DNA of 64,000 bases from Siphlonurus alternatus. Taxonomy: Eukaryota > Arthropoda > Insecta > Ephemeroptera > Siphlonuridae. Both the position numbers and the translations under genes were made by a program. This document shows, piece after piece, positions 53,713 to 64,000 of the stretch; the first letter of the stretch is position 1; every line of letters starts with the position of its first letter. The stretch lies in contig OX463781.1 of NCBI GenBank assembly GCA_949825025.1, positions 37,164,366 to 37,228,365 of the forward strand. Direction: 5' to 3'. The notes below the pieces were generated by a model. It had not been told where the DNA came from. It worked only from the letters and a program-made list of their open reading frames with translations, and made no database searches.

Positions 53713-54359
53713 GAAGAGCCCTCGAAACGCTCAATTTATAGAGTTTTGGAAGTTTTGGGGTTTCAAATTTAGTGAGTGATTAATGAGTAACTTAATTGAA
53801 GTACCCAATTGTGGTTTGATAAAAAAAAAAAAATAAAAATAAACTCTGGTTGTCACGGTAAGTAAATAGAGTAAACTTATTTAAAATATTTGTCTATTAT
53901 AAATTTATTGAAAGAAAATTGAAAAAAAAAACGAAAAACAATACATAACTTTAAGGTCTTTAAATGCAAGTTTATTAAAAAAGTATATTAATAATATGAG
54001 ATTGAGATTAAGACAATAATTTAGTAATCAAGTATTTGAGTAATCATTTTTTAATTCATTAAAGTTGAATTTTGAAGCTTCATTGTTTACCAAATTAGTC
54101 ACTTGGAGCGACTGAGGCAGCGCACATCACTGTCTAAGTAATGTTGATTAATTAAGGCCAGAGATCTTTAAATCTCTGTTAAGACTAGAGAATGTTCCAG
54201 TCCAGTGAGATCTTCTATTCTCTAATCCCCAAAGATCTTGAATAAAATGTGTGGATTTCACCTTTCTCCTTCGTGTGCCTTAAAATTATTAAACACACTG
54301 TAACATCGTCATGAAATGAGTTGAGGTTGTTAACGCCCCATTCATCCTAAACTAATTTA
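53713..54359. other. AT-rich stretch
   Basis: Nothing recognised. Confidence 0.45.
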
Positions 54360-54478
54360 AAAGATAGATTACTAGTACATTTTTAAGGGCAAAATACACC
54401 CAATGATAAAAATATTTCCACACATGAAAATTACGAAATTTGTCTTAAAAAATGTTCTCCTCTATATACATCCCCGAT
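54360..54478 (+). mobile_element. LINE fragment, inverted partner of 55026-55140
   Basis: CACACATGAAAATTACG, then AAAAAATGTTCTCCTCTA, then TATACATCC, is the reverse complement (with indels) of 55026-55140. The SINE begins just after it. Confidence 0.6.
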
Positions 54479-54489
54479 CAGTAGCTTGC

Positions 54490-54879
54490 GCGCAGTGCAT
54501 TGACCGGTTCTCGTTAGATCACTGAAGTCAGGCTACGTCGAGCGTGGTTAGTACTTGGATGGGTGACCATTTCAAGTAAAAAATACGCTGCTCCCTCCCT
54601 GGGGTAAATTCATCTCGCTTTCCACCCAGTGCAGTGATGCACTTGTGTGTGGTTCCCCAGGCTTTGGAAATCGCTTTGGTCCATTGAGAAAAAGTAGAGG
54701 TGTCCGTCCTGACTGAGGTTTTCCACGGTTCCCTCAGTCTCACCTCAGCGAATGCTGGGACGCGTAGCATGCAGGCCGTGGCCACTATCCGTTCCCTACC
54801 TTATCCCTACCCAGTACCCCGCCGCGAGCTGTAAGCTCTTAGGGATGTATCCTTGTAAAAAAAAAAAAAAAAAAAAAAT
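54490..54879 (+). mobile_element. 5S-rRNA-derived SINE, near full length with poly(A)
   Basis: The 5' domain copies 5S rRNA: GCATTGACCGGTTCTCG, TTAGATCACTGAAGTC, GGTTAGTACTTGGATGGG (box A / intermediate element / box C region). A tRNA-unrelated body follows: CCACCCAGTGCAGTGATGC, TCCTGACTGAGGTTTTCC, ACCTCAGCGAATGCTGGGA, GCAGGCCGTGGCCAC, and a 3' end CTCTTAGGGATGTATCC with A23. This is the SINE3-type design: internal Pol III promoter from 5S RNA, mobilised by a partner LINE. Fragments of the same family are at 3110, 33010 and 53476. It is not a functional 5S gene because the 5S similarity stops at about 70 nt. Confidence 0.9.
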
Positions 54880-54944
54880 GTATGTATGTTTATACAAATT
54901 CGATCTAGTTTTCGAGTTTTGAATTTGTGTACCTGATATTTTAA

Positions 54945-55140
54945 ATAAAATAAATAAATAAAATCGTCTTTATTGAGGGCGGGATTTAGGCCATTAGGCC
55001 CACTCTTCCATCCAACCCACTGATGGAGGATGTAGAGGAGAATATTTTTAGATTTGTTTCATAATTTTCATGTGTGGTATTTTTTTTTTTTTTTTTTAAT
55101 ATTAAGCGTGTTACCTTACCCTTAAATGTAATCTGTGACA
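54945..55140 (-). mobile_element. LINE 3' end
   Basis: Read on minus, TTGGATGGAAGAGTGGGCC, TAATGGCCTAAATCCCGCC, CTCAATAAAGACGATTTTA then TTATTTATTTATTTTATT is a standard LINE 3' UTR with an AATAAA signal and an AATA tail. The upstream part (55026-55140) has an inverted partner at 54360-54478. The open-reading-frame region is not readable. Confidence 0.7.
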
Positions 55141-55291
55141 TTTAACATCGTGATTACTCGAGAGTATTTATTTCAGCTCGTGTTCCGTTAATAATAAGGG
55201 TTGTTACAAAAATTGTGTACCAATGACGGAAGACATGAAAAAATACATATACATTAAATTTGACAAATGTGGATTTTTGTTCATGAGTGAA

Positions 55292-55445
55292 TGTAACGCG
55301 ATTTTGACGTAAAAGCTGCGAAATTCTATGCGGCGAGTGAACTCGCTAGCTTGCAGTTGTGAATATCACGTTAATAACGCTTGTTTTTTTTTTTTTTTTT
55401 TTTAATGTCAATGATGGATGTTGCAGCAAGTGTGCATTGTTCACT
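55292..55445. mobile_element. MITE family F fragment
   Basis: CGCGATTTTGACGTAAAAGC, TGCGAAATTCTATGCGGCG and TGATGGATGTTGCAGCAAGT match family F; both termini are lost and a poly(T) (55384-55403) has expanded inside. Confidence 0.75.
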
Positions 55446-55601
55446 GCACAGACTGGAAGACACTCATGTAAATCATTATGTTTTGTAATAAAAATGTACA
55501 CCATTCTCATGAGAGAGATGAAACTTTTTATTCAATTAAGTTTTTTGTAACATATATATTGCAGAACTGATCCATCTTTACAATAAAGTATTTCTAAATA
55601 T

Positions 55602-55776
55602 ATTGGGGGACATTCACAAAGCACTTTAACCCCAACTTTAGCCTCAAGTTTTATCCCTATACTAAACTAAGGAGCTATAGACATAGTTAGCCGCTGGTTT
55701 AGCACCATGTTTAGTACCAGGGATAAAACTTGGGGCTAATGTTGGGGTTAAAGTGCTTTGTGAATACCCCCCCATT
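55602..55776. mobile_element. MITE with ATT target duplication, family E-like
   Basis: ATT (55602-55604 and 55774-55776) flanks 169 bp (55605-55773). The ends GGGGGACATTCACAAAGCAC and GTGCTTTGTGAATACCCCCC pair; the arms TTTAACCCCAACTTTAGCC and GGCTAATGTTGGGGTTAAAG continue. Same architecture as family E (GGG, ATTCAC, AAGC) but a different arm sequence. Confidence 0.88.
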
Positions 55777-58024
55777 AAGTTATTAAATTCCAATTTATTG
55801 GAATGATTGATGATTCAAAATGTCACAATATAATATCATTGTTATATTTAATCAATTTTTTAGGGTAAAATTTTAATTTGCTCAAAATATATTAAATTTC
55901 TTTTAGTTGCAAAAAAACTTCTTCCATTTCTGATAAGGTTGATATTCTACTGATAAGCAAGTGAACAAACTACCTTCTTGAAATGGTTAAAAATGTTTTT
56001 TGCAACTGAGAGATTTAATAATAAATGACATAATATAAAAAAAATTAGCAATTTAAAAATTGCAGGTAAAAAAAAATAAATTGAAATTCACTAATATATA
56101 GTTAAAATACAATCTTGTCAAGATCAATCCATATACAGTACATCACAATCAACTTATAAATATTAAATTATTTATTATTTGAGTATTGAAAAAGTAAATC
56201 ATATAATAAAAAATAATTCAATTCATATGATAAAAAAATCAAATAAAAATATTTAAAACTCCTTAAATTGATATCATTCAACTTAAATGAATATAACATC
56301 AGCATGCAATTAATTTTGATTTAATATTAAATTACAACAGGAAAAATTTACATTATAAATTTTTTCAGTTCATTTTATTTTGATTGATAAAAAAAAAATA
56401 CATCACAAATTGTTTACTTTGAATGGAAACATCATTTCTTAGAAAGAAGTCTGTGTTAGTTTCACTACAAGAAATCGAATGAGTGTTCACAGTGTGACGC
56501 TGCTTGTAGACATGGGGGAGGAGACGACGGCAAGCAGAAAGAGTGGAGGAATGATTGAATGAGAGGGCAGGGCAGTGCGAGACAGTCGCAGAAAATGACT
56601 GCCTGGAAAAAATGTATATAGAGAGAGAGAGAAGAGAAGAGAGAGTAAAAAAGAAGGATCATGGCTTGTATAGTGATTTACTGTAAAACTTTCTCTCTTC
56701 AAAATTCTGTTTTTATATTTACTTGTCATTTGATGTCACATGCAGGTGATTCCCTTTAACTAATAACTTTTCAAATATAAAGACATGCTCTATGTTTCAA
56801 ATATTTTATTTATTTATTTATTTATTAAATGTTTTTTTTTTTAAATATATTATTGATTTTGAAAGGAGTCCAATTTAATTTTTAAAAACTGAATTATTAC
56901 CTTGACGACTTATGAAAACAAAATGAATTGCTGAACTATGAGACAGTCATCAATGTCAATCAATCAATAAAAACCTATTTAACATTAATCTCTAATTATA
57001 ATACATAATATTATATACTTAAAACAAACTTACGAATGCTATTTTCATGCAGTTAAATAGTTATGTTAATATGGTATGGGCCAAATCTTACTGTTAGTTG
57101 CTTTTTTTTTTAATCGTTTCAATCGAATGCAATCAGGCCATTTTTTTTTACTATTATTATAATTAAAAATACTTAATTAAAAAACAGATAATACCTGTAA
57201 ATTTTTGTAAAAAATACCATGGATAAAAAAAAGCTGATATTTTGAATGGTCCTACTTATATACATCTCTAAATGGTTCTTTGTTTTATGTTATTTTTGAC
57301 GACGCTATAATTACACAAGTAATTAGATTATTAAGTAGAAGTATCCATATAGGATTTGATTAAAATATTAATTACACATTAATATAAAGTTATAAACTAA
57401 AATCTCCATAAATCATAATAAGATGATGAAGTAAATTCTGAATAACAGGTGTTAAAGATATTAAAAATAAAATTTAGCCATATAATATAAAAAATATTAT
57501 AATATGAATTTTATGATGTTTTTTTAATTCATATAATATAACATTAATTAATAACTAAATTGCGTATAGCTTGACAAAAATATATATGAAAAAGCCTACA
57601 GATACTTTATTAATAAACATCATAAATCGTAAAAGTTTGTACATCTATTTAATCTTCATGGCTTATATATTGATGGAAATAAATTTTCTTTCATGATGAC
57701 GCAAATACGCAAATACGGTAAAATGAGCAACAGCGTCGATTCAAGGAAGTAACCACGAGGGTACGAAAAATGAATGGATGAAAAAGTACTATCTAATTCA
57801 ATATCTAAAGAGCTTCAAAAGGTTTTCTGAAACCGTTAAAATGCAAAATCAAAAAATTTTTGAATAGAAAATAGAAAGCAGATTTTACACACCTTTCTAA
57901 ATACAGGATCTTTGTACACTCCAAAGTGTACGAGCAAGTTAGAAAAAGAAAAAAAAAAAAAAACTTTTATGTTGTACGTATTTATGAGTTGAATGTAATT
58001 TATCTTCATGTTTTTTTCATAGTG
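55777..58024. other. long AT-rich stretch with a GC-richer patch 56460-56640
   Basis: 56460-56640 contains a plus frame NECSQCDAACRHGGGDDGKQ ending in TGA, and a minus frame FFQAVIFCDCLALPCPL; neither is recognised. GAGA runs lie at 56618-56646. The rest holds nothing. Confidence 0.35.
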
Positions 58025-58888
<864 letters not shown>

Positions 58889-59072
58889 TTCAAGGTGGAT
58901 TTTAATTAGCAATTAGCGATAACGCGATGCGATGCGATTTTGACGTACAAGCTGTTGCGGCGAGCGAATTCACCGGGTATATCGCGTTAATTTATACGAT
59001 TCTCTTTTTCACCAAATATAGCCATCAATGGATGTTACAGCAAGTGTGCATTATTTGCGTCGCGTCGCTGGC
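58889..59072. mobile_element. MITE family F, copy 3, right terminus missing
   Basis: Left end AAGGTGGATTTTAATTAGC, then GCGATGCGATGCGATTTTGA, GCGAGCGAATTCACCGG, AATGGATGTTACAGCAAGTG and TTTGCGTCGCGTCGC. The right inverted repeat is gone. Confidence 0.8.
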
Positions 59073-59105
59073 TACATAAATTGCTCATATAAAAGCATCT
59101 TAAAG

Positions 59106-59108
<3 letters not shown>

Positions 59109-59171
<63 letters not shown>
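59109..59171. repeat. (TA)n microsatellite
   Basis: About 31 TA units; overlapping IY frames on both strands are spurious. Confidence 0.98.
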
Positions 59172-59173
<2 letters not shown>

Positions 59174-59546
59174 TGAGCTTTTAGTTGTAGTTGGCTGCAG
59201 TTTGGTGATTTTCCCACTAGAAATTTATCATTACATCACCCAGACTTAAATCTAGCCTTATTTAGCGTGATTTTTCAATAAAATTCCTCCTCATTGTATA
59301 TATAGCCTATATACTGTACAATGCTTTTTATATATTATATATATGTATATAAATTACAGTACTTGATAGGACCACATTCAAATGAAATGTAAGAAAATGT
59401 TTTGTGGAAATAAGTGTCTATACACAAGCATAACATTTCTAGTCACGTACAACCGAGTAACGACACATATTGCGATCTCACAGCCGCCATTTGAAGTTGG
59501 TGTGCGGGTGGAATGAAATACGAGTCTCTTGAGTCGCTTGCGGTAT

Positions 59547-59592
<46 letters not shown>

Positions 59593-60949
59593 TCAAAATA
59601 TTTATTAAAGTGAATACTAGCTGCATGCCAGTGCACTCATGCAAAATATTGTTTTCTTCTTTTATATGAAATATTTGCCATTTCATTTTTGCCATTAAAT
59701 AATTATTTACGTAACAACACTTTTTTCCGACTCACATTTCTCATTATATTTTACCTTTGTGAACATAATCCTTCCGGCAACTTGTTCTGTACTTGTTCCT
59801 ACACATTTTGCAATTTATGATACGTATCGTTTGCATGCAACTCTAGCATGGATTGTTTATTTACGCTGCGTAAGGCGTGGATCTAACCAAGGTTGAAAAC
59901 GTTGTGTTCTCTATTTTAATTTTGTTTCCGTTATTTTCACAAATCCATATCAAGTCATTTAATTTTTTACAATTTGTAAACAGAGTTTTATTGTTTTGTT
60001 CTTGAAATACTGAAAACTTGACTTCTAATTGAGACCTAGTTAACATTCGTTTATAATATGATACTCAGATTTTTCTTCAACATAAAAGCTTTCTGTAATA
60101 GTATTGAAACTATTATATCTTGCAAACAAAAAGGATTGGTTATATTATATTTTACAAATCAATAATTTTAGTGATCAAAATATCAAAAACTTTATTAAAG
60201 TACCTGTTGAAAAAAACTACTAATAACAACCCGATTTACGTAGCATTAAAAAGTAAATTAACATGCTTAAAAAAAAGTACTAAGGAATTAAGAGATTTTT
60301 TTTGTAAAAAATTAATGCTATACTTACAAAATTGCTTTTTAATGCCTTTAGAATTGCTCTTATTTATATCTGAAATTATATACAGTATATATAATATATA
60401 TATGTACTTATAACAGTTTATTTCTTCTTAATTTTAGATTGTTTGATTCATATGAATAAAATATTTCCATATATTCTATTCATTTGCTATGTTAATTAAA
60501 ATATACTCGTTATGTGTTGTATATAATGTTATAACTTTTATATTAGGTATTATTATAGGTATTACAATTATAGGAGAAAATAATGAGTATTTTATTTATA
60601 ATATAATTCTCTCCACTGTATAATATATACCTCGGAAACATGTTAGCAAAATATAATTATACTATTTTTAACAAGTATTCGACTCGAGAATATTATTTAA
60701 TGATATCAACTTCATTGTATGACATTCGCTTGTTAGATCTCATCCTTAGTGAGTTATGGTGATACACTGACATGTTGAAAGTCGCAAACTTGGAGGGGAC
60801 ACTTGGTGAAAGCGAGGCCTGCACGCTAAACTTTGCTCGATATATCTTCTCTAGTTCGAGGTCAGTCAGCACTTTCTTCTCCTATCCTCCCCTAAGATTA
60901 AGGGTTTGTTAGCTTCATGAAGTCGCTTCATAGCGGTTCCAAGGGGGAA
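59172..60949. repeat. AT-rich stretch with (GA)n at 59549-59590
   Basis: Besides the GA run, 59455-59545 is GC-richer (ACAGCCGCCATTTGAAG, a YY1-like word in reverse). 60780-60950 is also less AT-biased and may belong to the hAT-like fragment that follows. No gene recognised. Confidence 0.45.
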
Positions 60950-61090
60950 GATCACCTTCGCAAAAGGTCCCAAAGTACATTGCAGGTGTTACCAACCGCA
61001 CCAGTTGCCCCACCCTCCCATCCCAAATTTAACATTGCGGGATAGCCCCCCTCCCCACCCTCCCTTCTCCCGGAGTCGCGCGCTTGAACC
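60950..61090 (-). mobile_element. hAT-like fragment, inverted relative of 19429-19600
   Basis: CATTGCAGGTGTTACCAACC and AAATTTAACATTGCGGGATA correspond in reverse complement to 19429-19570. C-runs replace the G-runs. The terminus is weak (CGGAGTCGCGCGCTTG). Confidence 0.5.
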
Positions 61091-61401
61091 ACGTTTGTCT
61101 AGCCTTGTAAATTTTAGTTGAGACGAGCTGTTTCATTTTACATTATTAATTAATGAAATTATTAAGTATATTATACTCCGAGTTAAAATAAATTTTATCA
61201 TTAATTAAAAAAAAAAAAAGTTTTCATATTAATAAAAAAAATCTCACGGATATTATAGCAAGTATCCAGTTATAACTGGAATATTCTACAGTAAATTGTT
61301 ATTAAATTTTCAGATTTTTTTATAACAAAATACAATTTTTTTTTATACAATACTGTATTGTACAAAGCTTATGAATTATTATGAAATATTCTAAAATCTT
61401 A
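61091..61401. other. AT-rich spacer
   Basis: Nothing recognised. Confidence 0.4.
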
Positions 61402-61745
61402 CAATGGACAACATACATGTCATGAAAAAATTTATTGCAGAAATTAATAGAGGGCACCAAATTATGCTACTTTGAATTTTTTCAGATTTTTTTGAGACCC
61501 GGAACTATTTTTAAATAATTATTCAAAGTTCAAAGTGCGGCCACGCCCCCTGGAGGCGTCAATAGGCGTCCAGTCTCTATCCTTTATATTAAGAATTCAG
61601 GGGTGCCAACTGAGATCACAGGACTTTCAACAATTATTTAAAAATAGTTCCGGGTCTCAAAAAAATCTGAAAAAATTCAGAGTAGCATAATTTGATACCC
61701 TCTATTCATTTCTGCAATAAAAATTTTTCATGTATGCTGTCCATT
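61402..61745. mobile_element. foldback MITE, family B, full length, copy 3
   Basis: Ends AATGGACAACATACATG and CATGTATGCTGTCCATT pair with one mismatch. Arms: TTTATTGCAGAAATTAATAG, TATGCTACTTTGAATTTTTT, GAGACCCGGAACTATTTTTA. Centre: GGCCACGCCCCCTGGAGGCG, reverse relative to 18274-18597. Confidence 0.88.
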
Positions 61746-61987
61746 GACAATAAATATGGATGCAAGAGCATTTGACTGATTCCACGTTTAAAAAAAAAAA
61801 TAAAAAAAAGCGTATTCCACAGACCAATCATAGCGCACATCTTGTGTGCACCTTAATTGACAGTATATAATCCTTTTTATTTATACGTAACAGAAATAAA
61901 TTTGGCACATCATTTAGTGGGTTGTACAAGCAATTTCTGCATCGTTTTCAATTAACTTTTTCTTCTTTATTTTTAGGAGACTGTCAT
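61746..61987. other. AT-rich spacer
   Basis: TTTTCTTCTTTATTTTTAG (61959-61977) is a good acceptor-like tract, but no exon follows because the MITE begins 10 bases later. Confidence 0.4.
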
Positions 61988-62318
61988 ATAATGGAATATC
62001 AACCTAATTTTTTTTTATTGCAGAATTTGATAGAGCGTGCAAAGTTATGCTACCCTGATTTTTTTCAGATTTTTTAGAGCCCGGGAACTATTTTTAAAGA
62101 ATTATTGAAAGTTATTTTTGTGACGTCACGAGACGCCGCTCCTTAAGAAAAAGATAGGACTTGCCGCCTCGTGATGTCACAAAAAGGACTTTCAATAATT
62201 TTTTAAAAATACTTCCCGGGCTCTGAAAATTTTGAAAAAAATCAGGGTAGCATAACTTTACTTTGCACGCTCTATCCATTTCTGCAATAAAAAAAAATTG
62301 AGGTCGATACTCCATTAT
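61988..62318. mobile_element. foldback MITE, family C, copy 4
   Basis: Ends ATAATGGAATATCAACCTA and GAGGTCGATACTCCATTAT. Arms GCAAAGTTATGCTACCCTGA and CCCGGGAACTATTTTTAAAG. Centre with TGACGTCACGAGACGCC and a diverged second site GTGATGTCAC. Best-defined copy of family C. Confidence 0.9.
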
Positions 62319-62335
62319 CTATACTATTTCTATAG

Positions 62336-62458
62336 TGGGAGGAATTCACAAATTTAGATATCCATGTTTCTCACTAATCACGTTTACTGTCGTTGAATTA
62401 GGCTGCGCTAACCGCGGTTAATGAGAAACGTGGATAACTATTTTGTGAATCGCTCCCA
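62336..62458. mobile_element. MITE family E-like, short copy
   Basis: TGGGAGGAATTCACAAA and TTTGTGAATCGCTCCCA are inverted ends; inner ATCCATGTTTCTCAC and GAGAAACGTGGATAAC pair. The arm wording differs from family E but has the same plan. Confidence 0.75.
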
Positions 62459-64000
62459 GAATATTATACAGTATATGATGTGATGATTTGATTTTAATAA
62501 ATTTGGACAAAACAAACTTTAGGTGATTTTTGTGGTCTGATTTTATTATTATATTTTTTTATGAATTTCCTTTTGTTAAAAGAGTTTAAAACTTACTTTT
62601 GTCACAAAATTCTGAACCCTCAAAGAACTAGTATACATTGTTTACACACCTTTCAGAATTTTACTATACATTTGGATTAACAATCGATCTACTTTGCCTG
62701 CTTTACAGAATTTATAAAAAAAGTTTAAAAAAAGTTAGTGACAATTTGTAAAACATGATATATAAGATACATTTGATATAAATGCTATATATGAATGTAA
62801 TCTTTATATTGCTACAATATAAAGCTCATTATTGACTATTGGTATTCTCAACATATTCAACAGAAAAGGCCGGACCAATTTGAATAGGTACCATTGATTC
62901 ATTATTGTAGAGAGATTGTAGAGTGCTGGGTAAAACTGCAAACTTTTTCCACTATATAAAAAAGAACCTATATATTTTCTACTATTACTGGGATTTTTGG
63001 TTTTATTGTATAAAGAGGTAGTTACAAACCTTTTTAACCTTTTTACTTCTTGTACACTTTGTACAATTTCTATATTATTTGGTAACCATTATTTTCTGCA
63101 ATTTTTTTTATTTATATGGTATATATAAACAGGGTATTTTAAAAAAGAAAATGGGAAGATTTTCTATCATGGTAAAAAATTGATCAAAAAGTTTGGGAAG
63201 AGAAAAAGAGGAAAAATTAATTAAGAAATAAAATATAAGTTTTGTACTTTTATACTTATCTATATAGATACCAAATTTTTATAAAATATTAAAGATAAAG
63301 AAAGGGTTAAAGTTACAGAGAGAAGTAAAATTAAAGGGTAAAGGTTAACTTCTAAAGGTTATATTATGTTTAAATATCTTATATTTCTTGTTTAAAATAT
63401 TTAAAAAAAATATATATACCTCAGCTGACAGCTGACAAAAACAGGTTCAAATATAGAAACAAAACAAAACAAAAATTAACCTAAATATTTTTTGTAACAC
63501 ATAAAATATATACAATTTTACACAGAGTACTGAAATAAATAAATATTCATACAATACAACTATAAGCAATGAACAACCTGCGTGAATGATTTTTTTTTAT
63601 TGCAGAAATGAAAAGAAGGTTCAAATAATGCTGATATTTTTTTTTATTTTTATTTTTTTAGAACCTATAGGAAAGTACTATAATTACTCACGGTAGCATC
63701 GTTTTTCTTATTATTGTGATTTTAGAAATATATTATTTAATGTATAGTGAATAAATAATATATTTACTGCTCAAATTTGATATGATCCGATATGAACATA
63801 GTCCTGCTTTGTAATAGTTAAAAAGTGTTATAAAATATTTTTTTAACCACTGGTATTTCTAATTTTTTAACGCATAAATTTATAGCTAATAGGTAATAGG
63901 TCTGTTTTTAAAAACACAATCAGAAATAATCGATTATTTCTGATTGTGTATTTACGAACAGATTTAATGACTAATAAAATGGAACCTGAACATTTTAAAT
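62459..64000. other. AT-rich stretch with a family B/C remnant
   Basis: 63584-63690 (TTTTTTTATTGCAGAAATGA, then TTCAAATAATGCTGATATTT) is one outer arm of a family B/C foldback element without its partner. A small hairpin AATCAGAAATAATCGATTATTTCTGATTG (one break at the centre) lies at 63919-63947. No gene recognised. Confidence 0.5.

Noticed and set aside
54490..54600. Functional 5S rRNA gene
   Set aside because: Only about the first 70 nt resemble 5S rRNA; the rest is a SINE body with poly(A).
61959..61987. Exon after the acceptor-like tract
   Set aside because: Only ten bases separate the acceptor from a MITE terminus and no frame continues.

Overview
The window looks like animal (eukaryotic) nuclear DNA. 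It is strongly AT-rich, has no operons, and no protein-coding gene can be read from end to end. It is dense in dinucleotide to pentanucleotide microsatellites, palindromic MITE-like elements, 5S-rRNA-derived SINEs and fragments of non-LTR retrotransposons. The SINE body and the mixture of mariner, hAT, TTAA-target and 3-bp-target elements suggest an arthropod, perhaps a hemipteran, but the species cannot be fixed from sequence alone.

Layout. 1-3.6 kb holds a 15-bp minisatellite, a CpG-rich block built on a 159-bp tandem duplication, and the best candidate gene start: a promoter-like stretch followed by an ATG exon at 2237-2359 on the plus strand with a consensus 5' splice site. 3.1-14 kb holds a SINE, foldback elements, the same minisatellite in inverted orientation, a mariner-like element with a decayed transposase, and several MITEs. 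18.9 kb carries a well-formed type I hammerhead ribozyme. 19-31 kb has more foldback families, an inverted pair of 0.3-kb elements 5 kb apart, and a 5'-truncated LINE with an open reverse-transcriptase C-terminus nested inside a MITE. 33-47 kb has two tiny retroposons, a second TTAA element, a partly duplicated MITE, a 1.65-kb near-perfect palindrome (38.86-40.52 kb) and a palindrome carrying another palindrome at its centre (45.59-46.28 kb). 49-64 kb has a complete 853-bp hAT-like element with an 8-bp target duplication, two SINEs, LINE tails and more MITEs.

Genes. Several short GC-richer stretches look like exons: 2237-2359, 42761-42862, 41448-41531 and 51019-51060 on plus, and 27688-27776 on minus. 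The window may therefore lie largely within long introns or between genes. None of these peptides is recognised and all need transcript evidence.

Most distinctive items: the hammerhead ribozyme with its adjoining UUCG hairpin; three 36-58-nt retroposon insertions with 12-15-bp target duplications; the nested and multi-level palindromes; and a set of MITE families that have repeatedly deposited the CRE palindrome TGACGTCA.
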